DNA of 64,000 bases from Siphonodentalium dalli. Lineage: Eukaryota; Mollusca; Scaphopoda; Gadilida; Siphonodentaliidae. The notes beneath the pieces were generated by a model. The model worked only from the letters and a program-made list of their open reading frames with translations, ran no database searches and was not told the origin of the DNA. Shown here one piece after another: positions 1 to 11,161 of the stretch. The position numbers and the translations under genes were made by a program. Where the stretch lies: assembly GCA_032622095.1 (NCBI GenBank), contig CP136066.1, positions 9,077,784-9,141,783 on the forward strand. The letters are read 5' to 3'. Positions within the stretch are counted from its first letter, which is position 1; every line of letters starts with the position of its first letter.

Positions 1-19
1 TCGTCAATGATGTGCTTAC

Positions 20-133
20 TGGTGTCACATGCTGTACCCGCGCCACCGCTCGAGGACCAGCCGTCCATGCAACTGCACGTACCATCATCTGTATCACAAC
101 AACCGTGTTCGCAATCCACTGACTCGCATACAT
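20..133 (-). CDS. EGF-like exon 1 (class H), last in transcript order here
   Basis: This copy carries the H consensus protein and serves as the reference description. The exon has 2 nt completing a split codon, 37 whole codons, then 1 nt, so it is phase 1 at both ends. Cysteines lie at residues 2, 7, 11, 12, 19, 21 and 35. The C-x4-C-x3-C, C-x-C and final C spacing, the CEHG motif after C7 and the Gly-Trp after the C-x-C are typical of EGF-like domains. Such domains are extracellular disulfide modules for adhesion or ligand binding. The extra Cys12 is unusual. The exact protein is not recognised. The next exon downstream lies outside the window. Confidence 0.62.
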
Positions 134-270
134 CTGGATGAGTGAATAATTGAGATATTAGATTGATTCTTTCCTACGTAAATGAATGGGAACAATGACT
201 ATCAAATTGTCAAGACTTTTCTCATTAACACACTCATATATAGCTTCACAAGACATCGCGATAATATAGC

Positions 271-428
271 TCTTCCACATAACGTTTCAAGAGTGCGTTA
301 TAATGTTAATTGTTAGATGGTCCATTGGTGGCGCCGGCAAATAAGATACTGCTCTAATTTTATTGCACCGCTATTATATTTCTATATATCGCTAACATTT
401 CGCCAAGGGACTTTTACAATTCCACGGT
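271..428. repeat. Intron-internal subrepeat, first copy (~158 bp)
   Basis: Bases 271-428 align without gaps to 429-586 at an offset of exactly 158. By my hand count about 74 of 127 positions match over 301-427 versus 459-585, and about 18 of 30 match to the left of that. Shared words include GTTAGAT, GGCAA, CATTT and ACAATTCC at matching positions. The same pair exists in every unit, but most units have lost 8 bp between them, so the offset there is 150. This looks like an old tandem duplication that predates amplification of the 655-bp unit. Confidence 0.7.
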
Positions 429-607
429 TCTATCTCATAACATGGTGAGGGTGTTTTCTAATGTCAATCGTTAGATTGTCCCGTGACAGCTCTGGCAAAT
501 TAGAACCTACTCTTATACGGTTGAGAAATCGAGTGGTTAATACGGACTGAAAGCATTTATTTGATGCAATTTAACAATTCCGCAGGCGTAAAATGATGAG
601 CGTACTA
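429..607. repeat. Intron-internal subrepeat, second copy
   Basis: This is the partner of 271-428 and lies directly next to it. After about 586 the alignment continues only with a gap of several bases: a TAAcATGgTGAG-like word near 437-449 resembles TAAaATGaTGAG near 588-600. A weaker third relative may precede the pair, with TTAGAT at about 158, but that match is short and could be chance. Confidence 0.6.
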
Positions 608-673
608 ATACTTCAGGGCAGTTTTTATAATGCAAAATGTCAGTTGGTGTTTGACGTTGATTTTCGTCAATGT

Positions 674-679
674 GCTTAC
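674..679 (-). promoter_or_regulatory. 5' splice site of exon 2 (representative)
   Basis: On the minus strand the exon ends ...ACCA and is followed by GTAAGC. Y-class copies have GTAAGT, a perfect match to the +1 to +6 consensus. Exon 92 alone has GTATGT, still a usable form. I found no copy lacking the GT. Confidence 0.65.
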
Positions 680-793
680 TGGTGTCACATGCTGTACCCG
701 CGCCTCCGCTCGAGGACCAGCCGTCCATGCAACTGCACGTACCATCATCTGTATCACAACAACCGTGTTCGCAATCCACTGACTCGCATACAT
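680..793 (-). CDS. EGF-like exon 2 (class C)
   Basis: The protein is unchanged from consensus and Gly29 is the synonymous GGA. The 3' intron is 546 nt, with the 8-nt block and the 3-nt loss after the donor. Confidence 0.62.
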
Positions 794-822
794 CTGGATG
801 AGTGAATTATTGAGATATTAGA
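794..822 (-). promoter_or_regulatory. 3' splice site and branchpoint candidate of exon 2 (representative)
   Basis: On the minus strand a CTAAT motif lies at 821-817, with its candidate branch adenine at 818, about 25 nt before the exon. It is followed by a tract that ends TTCACTCATCCAG at 806-794. Branch spacing and the AG fit a metazoan 3' splice site. The arrangement appears unchanged in all 98 units. Confidence 0.6.
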
Positions 823-1334
823 TTGGATTCTTTCCTACGTAAATGAATGGGAATAATGCATATCGAATTGTCATGACTTTTCGGATGAATACACTCATAT
901 ACAGCTTCACAAGACATCACAATATTATAGCTCATCCACATAGCGTCCCAAGAGTGCGTTATCATGTTAATTGTTAGATGGTCCATTGATGGCGCCGGCA
1001 AATAAGATACTGCTCTAATTTTATTGCACCGCTATTATATTTCGCTAACATTTAGCCAATGGACTTTTACAATTCCACGGTTCTATCTTATAACTTGGTA
1101 AGTGTGTTTTCTAATGTCAATCGTTAGATTGTACCGTGACAGTTCTGGAAAATTAGAACCTACAATAATATGGTTGAGAAATCGAGTGGTTAGTACTGCC
1201 TGAAAGCATTTATTTGATGCAATTTAACAATTCTGCAGGCGTAAAATGGTGAGCGTACATATACTTCAGGGCAGTTTTTATAATGCAAATTGTCAGTTGG
1301 TGTGTGACGTTGATTTTGTCAATGATGTGCTTAC

Positions 1335-1448
1335 TGGTGTCACATGCTGTACCCGTGCCACCGCTCGAGGACCAGCCGTCCATGCAACTGCACGTACCAT
1401 CATCTGTATCACAACAACCGTGTTCGCAATCTACTGACTCGCATACAT
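1335..1448 (-). CDS. EGF-like exon 3 (class T)
   Basis: Ala31 is Thr, and Val5 is the synonymous GTA. A 1-nt loss after the donor breaks the read-through frame, which supports the donor as the true exon end. The 3' intron is 541 nt. Confidence 0.6.
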
Positions 1449-1989
1449 CTGGATGAGTGAATTATTGAGATATTAGATTGATTCTTTCCTACGTAAATGA
1501 ATGGGAACAATGACTATCGAATTGTCAAGACTTTTCTCATTAACACACTCATATATATCTTCACAAGACATCGCGATAATATACCTCTTCCACATAGCGT
1601 TTCAAGAGTGCGTTATAATGTTAATTGTTAGATGGTCCATTAATGGCGCCGGCAAATAAGGAACTGCTCTAATTTTATTCCACCGCTATTATATTTCGCT
1701 AACATTTAGCCAAGGGACTTTTACAATTCCACGGTTCTATCTTATAACTTGGTAAGTGTGTTTTCTAATGTTAATCGTTAGATTGTCCCGTGACAGCTCT
1801 GGCAAATTAGAATCTACTCTAATACGGTTGAGAAATCGAGTGGTTAATACTGACTGAAAGCATTTATTTGATGCAATTTAACAATTCCGCAGGCGTAAAC
1901 TGATGAGCGTGCTAATACTTCAGGGCAGTTTTTATAATGCAAAATGTCAGTTGGTGTGTGACGTTGATTTTCGTCAATGATGTACTTAC

Positions 1990-2103
1990 TGGTGTCACAT
2001 GCTGTACCAGCGCCACCGCTCGACGACCAGCCGTCCATGCAACTGCACGTACCATCATCTGTATCACAACAACCGTGTTCGCAATCCATTGACTCGCATA
2101 CAT
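1990..2103 (-). CDS. EGF-like exon 4 (class Y)
   Basis: Val5 is changed to Met. Synonymous Y markers are present at Ser26 and Ala31. The 3' intron is 541 nt. Confidence 0.6.
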
Positions 2104-2645
2104 CTGGATGAGTGAATTATTGAGATATTAGATTGGATTCTTTCCTACGTAAATGAATGGGAATAATGCTTATCGAATTGTCATGACTTTTTGGATGAAT
2201 ACATTCATATATAGCTTTACAAGACATCGCGATATTATAGCTCATCCACATAGCGTCCCAAGAGTGCGTTATCATGTTAATTGTTAGATGGTCCATTGAT
2301 GGCGCCGGCAAATAAGATACTGCTCTAATTTTATTGCACCGCTATTATATTTCGCTAACATTTAGCCAATGGACTTTTACAATTCCACGGTTCTATCTTA
2401 TAACTTGGTAAGTGTGTTTTCTAATGTCAATCGTTAGATTGTCCCGTGACAGCTCTGGAAAATTAGAACCTACAATAATATGGTTGAGAAATCGAGTGGT
2501 TAGTACTGCCTGAAAGCATTTATTTGATGCAATTTAACAATTCCGCAGGCGTAAAATGGTGAGCGTACATATACTTCAGGGCAGTGTTTATAATGGAAAA
2601 TGTCAGTTGGTGTGTGACGTTGATTTTCGTCAATGATGTGCTTAC

Positions 2646-2759
2646 TGGTGTCACATGCTGTACCCGCGCCACCGCTCGAGGACCAGCCGTCCATGCAACT
2701 GCACGTACCATCATCTGTATCACAACAACCGTGTTCGCAATCCACTGACTCGCATACAT
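2646..2759 (-). CDS. EGF-like exon 5 (class H)
   Basis: Consensus protein; 3' intron 542 nt. Confidence 0.6.
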
Positions 2760-3300
2760 CTGGATGAGTGAATAATTGAGATATTAGATTGATTCTTTCC
2801 TACGTAAATGAATGGGAACAATGACTATCAAATTGTCAAGACTTTTCTCATTAACACACTCATATATAGCTTCACAAGACATCGCGATAATATAGCTCTT
2901 CCACATAGCGTTTCAAGAGTGCGTTATAATGTTAATTGTTAGATGGTCCATTGATGGCGCCGGCAAATAAGATACTGCTCTAATTTTATTGCACCGCTAT
3001 TATATTTCGCTAACATTTAACCAAGGGACTTTTACAATTCCACGGTTCTATCTCATAACTTGGTGAGGGTGTTTTTTAATGTCAATCGTTAGATTGTCCC
3101 GTGACAGCTCTGGCAAATTAGAATCTACTCTAATACGGTTGAGAAATCGAGTGGTTAATACTGACTGAAAGCATTTATTTGATGCAATTTAACAATTCCG
3201 CAGGCGTAAACTGATGAGCGTACTAATACTTCAGGGCAGTTTTTATAATGCAAAATGTCATTTGGTGTGTGACGTTGATTTTCGTCAATGATGTACTTAC

Positions 3301-3414
3301 TGGTGTCACATGCTGTACCAGCGCCACCGCTCGACGACCAGCCGTCCATGCAACTGCACGTACCATCATCTGTATCACAACAACCGTGTTCGCAATCCAC
3401 TGACTCGCATACAT
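3301..3414 (-). CDS. EGF-like exon 6 (class Y)
   Basis: Consensus protein with Y-class synonymous markers; 3' intron 541 nt. Confidence 0.6.
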
Positions 3415-3956
3415 CTGGATGAGTGAATTATTGAGATATTAGATTGGATTCTTTCCTACGTAAATGAATGGGAATAATGCTTATCGAATTGTCATGACTT
3501 TTTGGATGAATACATTCATATATAGCTTTACAAGACATCGCGATATTATAGCTCATCCACATAGCGTCCCAAGAGTGCGTTATCATGTTAATTGTTAGAT
3601 GGTCCATTGATGGCGCCGGCAAATAAGATACTGCTCTAATTTTATTGCACCGCTATTATATTTCGCTAACATTTAGCCAATGGACTTTTACAATTCCACG
3701 GTTCTATCTTATAACTTGGTAAGTGTGTTTTCTAATGTCAATCGTTAGATTGTCCCGTGACAGCTCTGGAAAATTAGAACCTACAATAATATGGTTGAGA
3801 AATCGAGTGGTTAGTACTGCCTGAAAGCATTTATTTGATGCAATTTAACAATTCCGCAGGCGTAAAATGGTGAGCGTACATATACTTCAGGGCAGTGTTT
3901 ATAATGCAAAATGTCAGTTGGTGTGTGACGTTGATTTTCGTCAATGATGTGCTTAC

Positions 3957-4070
3957 TGGTGTCACATGCTGTACCCGCGCCACCGTTCGAGGACCAGCCG
4001 TCCATGCAACTGCACGTACCATCATCTGTATCACAACAACCGTGTTCGCAATCCACTGACTCGCATACAT
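3957..4070 (-). CDS. EGF-like exon 7 (class H)
   Basis: Ser28 is changed to Asn, unique in the window. The 3' intron is 542 nt. Confidence 0.6.
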
Positions 4071-4611
4071 CTGGATGAGTGAATAATTGAGATATTAGAT
4101 TGAGTCTTTCCTACGTAAATGAATGGGAACAATGACTATCAAATTGTCAAGACTTTTCTCATTAACACACTCATATATAGCTTCACAAGACATCGCGATA
4201 ATATAGCTCTTCCACATAGCGTTTCAAGAGTGCGTTATAATGTTAATTGTTAGATGGTCCATTGATGGCGCCGGCAAATAAGATACTGCTCTAATTTTAT
4301 TGCACCGCTATTATATTTCGCTAACATTTAGCCAAGGGACTTTTACAATTCCACGGTTCTATCTCATAACTTGGTGAGGGTGTTTTTTAATGTCAATCGT
4401 TAGATTGTCCCGTGACAGCTCTGGCAAATTAGAATCTACTCTAATACGGTTGAGAAGTCGAGTGGTTAATACTGACTGAAAGCATTTATTTGATGCAATT
4501 TAACAATTCTGCAGGCGTAAACTGATGAGCGTACTAATACTTCAGGGCAGTTTTTATAATGCAAAATGTCAGTTGGTGTGTGACGTTGATTTTCGTCAAT
4601 GATGTACTTAC

Positions 4612-4725
4612 TGGTGTCACATGCTGTACCAGCGCCACCGCTCGACGACCAGCCGTCCATGCAACTGCACGTACCATCATCTGTATCACAACAACCGTGT
4701 TCGCAATCCACTGACTCGCATACAT
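4612..4725 (-). CDS. EGF-like exon 8 (class Y)
   Basis: Consensus protein; 3' intron 541 nt. Confidence 0.6.
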
Positions 4726-5267
4726 CTGGATGAGTGAATTATTGAGATATTAGATTGGATTCTTTCCTACGTAAATGAATGGGAATAATGCTTATCGAAT
4801 TGTCATGACTTTTTGGATGAATAAATTCATATATAGCTTTACAAGACATCGCGATATTATAGCTCATCCACATAGCGTCCCAAGAGTGCGTTATCATGTT
4901 AATTGTTAGATGGTCCATTGATGGCGCCGGCAAATAAGATACTGCTCTAATTTTATTGCACCGCTATTATATTTCGCTAACATTTAGCCAATGGACTTTT
5001 ACAATTCCACGGTTCTATCTTATAACTTGGTAAGTGTGTTTTCTAATGTCAATCGTTAGATTGTCCCGTGACAGCTCTGGAAAATTAGAACCTACAATAA
5101 TATGGTTGAGAAATCGAGTGGTTAGTACTGCCTGAAAGCATTTATTTGATGCAATTTAACAATTCCGCATGCGTAAAATGGTGAGCGTACATATACCTCA
5201 GGGCAGTGTTTATAATGGAAAATGTCAGTTGGTGTGTGACGTTGATTTTCGTCAATGATGTGCTTAC

Positions 5268-5381
5268 TGGTGTCACATGCTGTACCCGCGCCACCGCTCG
5301 AGGACCAGCCGTCCATGCAACTGCACGTACCATCATCTGTATCACAACAACCGTGTTCGCAATCCACTGACTCGCATACAT
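5268..5381 (-). CDS. EGF-like exon 9 (class H)
   Basis: Consensus protein; 3' intron 542 nt with the 'gcatgcg' variant near 5167. Confidence 0.6.
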
Positions 5382-5922
5382 CTGGATGAGTGAATAATTG
5401 AGATATTAGATTGATTCTTTCCTACGTAAATGAATGGGAACAATGACTATCAAATTGTCAAGACTTTTCTCATTAACACACTCATATATAGCTTCACAAG
5501 ACATCGCGATAATATAGCTCTTCCACATAGCGTTTCAAGTGTGCGTTATAATGTTAATTGTTAGATGGTCCATTGATGGCGCCGGCAAATAAGATACTGC
5601 TCTAATTTTATTGCACCGCTATTATATTTCGCTAACATTTAGCCAATGGACTTTTACAATTCCACGGTTCTATCTCATAACTTGGTGAGGGTGTTTTTTA
5701 ATGTCAATCGTTAGATTGTCCCGTGACAGCTCTGGCAAATTAGAATCTACTCTAATACGGTTGAGAAATCGAGTGGTTAATACTGACTGAAAGCATTTAT
5801 TTGATGCAATTGAACAATTCCGCAGGCGTAAACTGATGAGCGTACTAATACTTCAGGGCAGTTTTTATAATGCAAAATGTCAGTTGGTGTGTGACGTTGA
5901 TTTTCGTCAATGATGTACTTAC

Positions 5923-6036
5923 TGGTGTCACATGCTGTACCAGCGCCACCGCTCGACGACCAGCCGTCCATGCAACTGCACGTACCATCATCTGTATCAC
6001 AACAACCGTGTTCGCAATCCACTGACTCGCATACAT
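5923..6036 (-). CDS. EGF-like exon 10 (class Y)
   Basis: Consensus protein; 3' intron 541 nt. Confidence 0.6.
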
Positions 6037-6578
6037 CTGGATGAGTGAATTATTGAGATATTAGATTGGATTCTTTCCTACGTAAATGAATGGGAATAAT
6101 GCATATCGAATTGTCATGACATTTCGGATGAATACACTCATATACAGCTTCACAAGACATCACAATATTATAGCTCATCCACATAGCGTCCCAAGAGTGC
6201 GTTATCATGTTAATTGTTAGATGGTCCATTGATGGCGCCGGCAAATAAGATACTGCTCTAATTTTATTGCACCGCTATTATATTTCGCTAACATTTAGCC
6301 AATGGACTTTTACAATTCCACGGTTCTATCTTATAAATTGGTAAGTGTGTTTTCTAATGTCAATCGTTAGATTGTACCGTGACAGTTCTGGAAAATTAGA
6401 ACCGACAATAATATGGTTGAGAAATCGAGTGGTTAGTACTGCCTGAAAGCATTTATTTGATGCAATTTAACAATTCCGCAGGCGTAAAATGGTGAGCGTA
6501 CATATACTTCAGGGCAGTTTTTATAATGCAAAATGTCAGTTGGTGTGTGACGTTGATTTTCGTCAATGATGTGCTTAC

Positions 6579-6692
6579 TGGTGTCACATGCTGTACCCGT
6601 GCCACCGCTCGAGGACCAGCCGTCCATGCAACTGCACGTACCATCATCTGTATCACAACAACCGTGTTCGCAATCCACTGACTCGCATACAT
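6579..6692 (-). CDS. EGF-like exon 11 (class T)
   Basis: Ala31 is Thr; 3' intron 542 nt. Confidence 0.6.
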
Positions 6693-7233
6693 CTGGATGA
6701 GTGAATTATTGAGATATTAGATTGATTCTTTCCTACGTAAATGAATGGGAACAATGACTATCGAATTGTCAAGACTTTTCTCATTAACACACTCATATAT
6801 ATCTTCACAAGACATCGCGATAATATACCTCTTCCACATAGCGTTTCAAGAGTGCGTTATGATGTTAATTGTTAGATGGTCCATGAATGGCGCCGGCAAA
6901 TAAGGAACTGCTCTAATTTTATTCCACCGCTATTATATTTCGCTAACATTTAGCCAATGGACTTTTACAATTCCACGGTTCTATCTTATAACTTGGTAAG
7001 TGTGTTTTCTAATGTCAATCGTTAGATTGTCTCGTAACAGCTCTGGAAAATTAGAACCTACAATAATATGGTTGAGAAATCGAGTGGTTAGTACTGCCTG
7101 AAAGCATTTATTTGATGCAATTTAACAATTCCGCAGGCGTAAAATGGTGAGCGTACATGTACTTCAGGGCAGTGTTTATAATGGAAAATGTCAGTTGGTG
7201 TGTGACGTTGATTTTCGTCAATGATGTGCTTAC

Positions 7234-7347
7234 TGGTGTCACATGCTGTACCCGTGCCACCGCTCGAGGACCAGCCGTCCATGCACCTGCACGTACCATC
7301 ATCTGTATCACAACAACCGTGTTCGCAATCCACTGACTCGCATACAT
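7234..7347 (-). CDS. EGF-like exon 12 (class T)
   Basis: Ala31 is Thr, and Ser20 between the two cysteines of C-x-C is Arg, as in exon 16. The 3' intron is 541 nt. Confidence 0.6.
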
Positions 7348-7887
7348 CTGGATGAGTGAATTATTGAGATATTAGATTGATTCTTTCCTACGTAAATGAA
7401 TGGGAACAATGACTATCGAATTGTCAAGACTTTTCTCATTAACACACTCATATATATCTTCACAAGACATCGCGATAATATACCTCTTCCACATAGCGTT
7501 TCAAGAGTGCGTTATAATGTTAATTGTTAGATGGTCCATGAATGGCGCCGGCAAATAAGGAACTGCTCTAATTTTATTCCACCGCTATTATATTTCGCTA
7601 ACATTTAGCCAATGGACTTTTACAATTCCACGGTTCTATCTTATAACTTGGTAAGTGTGTTTTCTAATGTCAATCGTTAGATTGTCCGTGACAGCTCTGG
7701 AAAATTAGAACCTACAATAATATGGTTGAGAAATCGAGTGGTTAGTACTGCCTGAAAGCATTTATTTGATGCAATTTAACAATTCCGCAGGCGTAAAATG
7801 GTGAGCGTACATATACTTCAGGGCAGTGTTTATAATGCAAAATGTCAGTTGGTGTGTGACGTTGATTTTCGTCAATGATGTGCTTAC

Positions 7888-8001
7888 TGGTGTCACATGC
7901 TGTACCCGCGCCACCGCTCGAGGACCAGCCGTCCATGCAACTGCACGTACCATCATCTGTATCACAACAACCGTGTTCGCATTCCACTGACTCGCATACA
8001 T
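7888..8001 (-). CDS. EGF-like exon 13 (class H)
   Basis: Asp6 is Glu, a conservative change shared with exon 17. The 3' intron is 540 nt. Confidence 0.6.
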
Positions 8002-8542
8002 CTGGATGAGTGAATAATTGAGATATTAGATTGATTCTTTCCTACGTAAATGAATGGGAACAATGACTATCAAATTGTCAAGACTTTTCTCATTAACACA
8101 CTCATATATAGCTTCACAAGACATCGCGATAATATAGCTCTTCCACATAGCGTTTCAAGAGTGCGTTATAATGTTAATTGTTAGATGGTCCATTGATGGC
8201 GCCGGCAAATAAGATACTGCTCTAATTTTATTGCACCGCTATTATATTTCGCTAACATTTAGCCAATGGACTTTTACAATTCCACGGTTCTATCTCATAA
8301 CTTGGTGAGGGTGTTTTTTATTGTCAATCGCTAGATTGTCCCGTGACAGCTCTGGCAAATTAGAATCTACTCTAATACGGTTGAGAAATCGAGTGGTTAA
8401 TACTGACTGAAAGCATTTATTTGATGCAATTTAACAATTCCGCAGGCGTAAACTGATGAGCGTACTAATACTTCAGGGCAGTGTTTATAATGCAATATGT
8501 CAGTTGGTGTGTGACGTTGATTTTCGTCAATGATGTACTTAC

Positions 8543-8656
8543 TGGTGTCACATGCTGTACCAGCGCCACCGCTCGACGACCAGCCGTCCATGCAACTGCA
8601 CGTACCATCATCTGTATCACAACAACCGTGTTCGCAATCCACTGACTCGCATACAT
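8543..8656 (-). CDS. EGF-like exon 14 (class Y)
   Basis: Consensus protein; 3' intron 541 nt. Confidence 0.6.
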
Positions 8657-9198
8657 CTGGATGAGTGAATTATTGAGATATTAGATTGGATTCTTTCCTA
8701 CGTAAATGAATGGGAATAATGCTTATCGAATTGTCATGACTTTTTGGATGAATACATTCATATATAGCTTTACAAGACATCGCGATATTATAGCTCATCC
8801 ACATAGCGTCCCAAGAGTGCGTTATCATGTTAATTGTTAGATGGTCCATTGATGGCGCCGGCAAATAAGATACTGCTCTAATTTTATTGCACCGCTATTA
8901 TATTTCGCTAACATTTAGCCAATGGACTTTTACAATTCCACGGTTCTATCTTATAACTTGGTAAGTGTGTTTTCTAATGTCAATCGTTAGATTGTCCCGT
9001 GACAGCTCTGGCAAATTAGAACCTACTCTTATACGGTTGAGAAATCGAGTGGTTAATACGGACTAAAAGCATTTATTTGATGCAATTTAACAATTCCGCA
9101 GTCGTAAAATGATGAGCGTACTAATACTTCAGGGCAGTTTTTATAATGCAAAATGTCAGTTGGTGTGTGACGTTGATTTTCGTCAATGATGTGCTTAC

Positions 9199-9312
9199 TG
9201 GTGTCACATGCTGTACCCGCGCCACCGCTCGAGGACCAGCCGTCCATGCAACTGCACGTACCATCATCTGTATCACAACAACCGTGTTCGCAATCCACTG
9301 ACTCGCATACAT
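9199..9312 (-). CDS. EGF-like exon 15 (class H)
   Basis: Consensus protein; 3' intron 542 nt, part of which resembles class C introns. Confidence 0.6.
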
Positions 9313-9854
9313 CTGGATGAGTGAATTATTGAGATATTAGATTGGATTCTTTCCTACGTAAATGAATGGGAATAATGCATATCGAATTGTCATGACTTTT
9401 CGGATGAATACACTCATATACAGCTTCACAAGACATCTCAATATTATAGCTCATCCACATAGCGTCCCAAGAGTGCGTTATCATGTTAATTGTTAGATGG
9501 TCCATTGATGGCGCCGGCAAATAAGATACTGCTCTAATTTTATTGCACCGCTATTTTATTTCGCTAACATTTAGCCAATGGACTTTTACAATTCCACGGT
9601 TCTATCTTATAACTTGGTAAGTGTGTTTTCTAATGTCAATCGTTAGATTGTACCGTGACAGTTCTGGAAAATTAGAACCTACAATAATATAGTTGAGAAA
9701 TCGAGTGGTTAGTACTGCCTGAAAGCATTTATTTGATGCAATTTAACAATTCCGCAGGCGTAAAATGGTGAGCGTACATATACTTCAGGGCAGTTTTTAT
9801 AATGCAAAATGTCAGTTGGTGTGTGACGTTGATTTTCGTCAATGATGTGCTTAC

Positions 9855-9968
9855 TGGTGTCACATGCTGTACCCGTGCCACCGCTCGAGGACCAGCCGTC
9901 CATGCACCTGCACGTACCATCATCTGTATCACAACAACCGTGTTCGCAATCCACTGACTCGCATACAT
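9855..9968 (-). CDS. EGF-like exon 16 (class T)
   Basis: Ala31 is Thr and Ser20 is Arg, the same pair as exon 12, so the two are probably related by a 4-unit duplication. The 3' intron is 542 nt. Confidence 0.6.
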
Positions 9969-10506
9969 CTGGATGAGTGAATTATTGAGATATTAGATTG
10001 ATTCTTTCCTACGTAAATGAATGGGAACAATGACTATCGAATTGTCAAGACTTTTCTCATTAACACACTCATATATATCTTCACAAGACATCGCGATAAT
10101 ATACCTCTTCCACATAGCGTTTCAAGAGTGCGTTATAATGTTAATTGTTAGATGGTCCATGAATGGCGCCGGCAAATAAGGAACTGCTCTAATTTTATTC
10201 CACCGCTATTATATTTCGCTAACATTTAGCCAATGGACTTTTACAATTCCACGGTTCTATCTTATAACTTGGTAAGTGTGTTTTCTAATGTCAATCGTTA
10301 GATTGTCCCGTGACAGCTCTGGAAAATTAGAACCTACAATAATATGGTTGAGAAATCGAGTGGTTAGTACTGCCTGAAAGCATTTATTTGATGCAATTTA
10401 ACAATTCCGCAGGCGTAAAATGGTGAGCGTACATATACTTCAGGGCAGTTTTTATAATGCAAAATGTCAGTTGGTGTTTGACGTTGATTTTCGTCAATGT
10501 GCTTAC

Positions 10507-10620
10507 TGGTGTCACATGCTGTACCCGCGCCACCGCTCGAGGACCAGCCGTCCATGCAACTGCACATACCATCATCTGTATCACAACAACCGTGTTCGCA
10601 TTCCACTGACTCGCATACAT
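10507..10620 (-). CDS. EGF-like exon 17 (class C donor side, H-like exon)
   Basis: Asp6 is Glu and Thr18 is Met, both non-synonymous. It has the 3-nt loss after the donor but keeps GGT at Gly29 and lacks the 8-nt block, giving the shortest intron in the window at 538 nt. It looks recombinant. Confidence 0.58.
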
Positions 10621-11161
10621 CTGGATGAGTGAATAATTGAGATATTAGATTGATTCTTTCCTACGTAAATGAATGGGAACAATGACTATCAAATTGTCAA
10701 GACTTTTCTCATTAACACACTCATATATAGCTTCACAAGACATCGCGATAATATAGCTCTTCCAAATAGCGTTTCAAGACTGCGTTGTAATGTTAATTGT
10801 TAGATGGTCCATTGATGGCGCTGGCAAATAAGATACTGCTCTAATTTTATTGCACCGCTATTATATTTCGCTAACATTTAGCCAAGGGACTTTTACAATT
10901 CCACGGTTCTATCTCATAACTTGGTGAGGGTGTTTTTTAATGTCAATCGTTGGATTGTCCCGTGACAGCTCTGGCAAATTAGAATCTACTCTAATACGGT
11001 TGAGAAATCGAGTGGTTAATTCTGACTGAAAGCATTTATTTGATGCAATTTAACAATTCCGCAGGCGTAAACTGATGAGCGTACTAATACTTCAGGGCAG
11101 TTTTTATAATGCAAAATGTCAGTTGGTGTGTGACGTTGATTTTCGTCAATGATGTACTTAC

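Larger units (their letters stand above)
134..679 (-). other. Representative intron between exons 2 and 1; stands for all inter-exon gaps
   Basis: All inter-exon gaps are versions of this segment, 538-550 nt long, mostly 541 or 542. On the minus strand each starts with GTAAGC or GTAAGT and ends in AG. The length variants are explained by three events: an 8-nt block (ctatatat, near 372 here) present in 11 gaps, a 3-nt loss just after the donor in class C units, and an 8-nt deletion in two gaps (near 37290 and 47781). Stop codons and class-specific frameshifts occur in all frames across the copies. I see no second exon, RNA gene or mobile element in these gaps. Confidence 0.7.

Noticed and set aside
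289-305. TATAAT-like word (ttataatg) in many units as a promoter
   Set aside because: It is a short match in AT-rich intron with no supporting elements, and it is not kept in Y-type units, which read ttatcatg.
537-779. Read-through of the EGF frame past the donor to a stop about 47 codons later (an 80-81 codon frame)
   Set aside because: The extension begins at a consensus 5' splice site and is frameshifted in exons 3, 25, 30, 37 and 44. It also accumulates amino-acid differences between classes, whereas the exon does not. It is best read as intron.
605-793. ATG-initiated minus-strand frame of 61-79 codons starting at the first exon base
   Set aside because: It runs in a different frame from the EGF module and has no domain features. 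Its ATG is the first three bases of the exon, in the wrong phase.
593-805. Plus-strand frames of 60-81 codons opposite the exon
   Set aside because: They are antisense shadows of the EGF exon. They open or close with single-base indels between classes and show no recognisable domain.
807-1001. Minus-strand 64-codon open frame in the intron upstream of many exons
   Set aside because: It is open only in units whose upstream intron is of the Y/C type. H-type units have an in-frame stop and a 1-nt length difference in the same place. It starts at a TTG, and its variants show no coding bias, so it is a chance frame.
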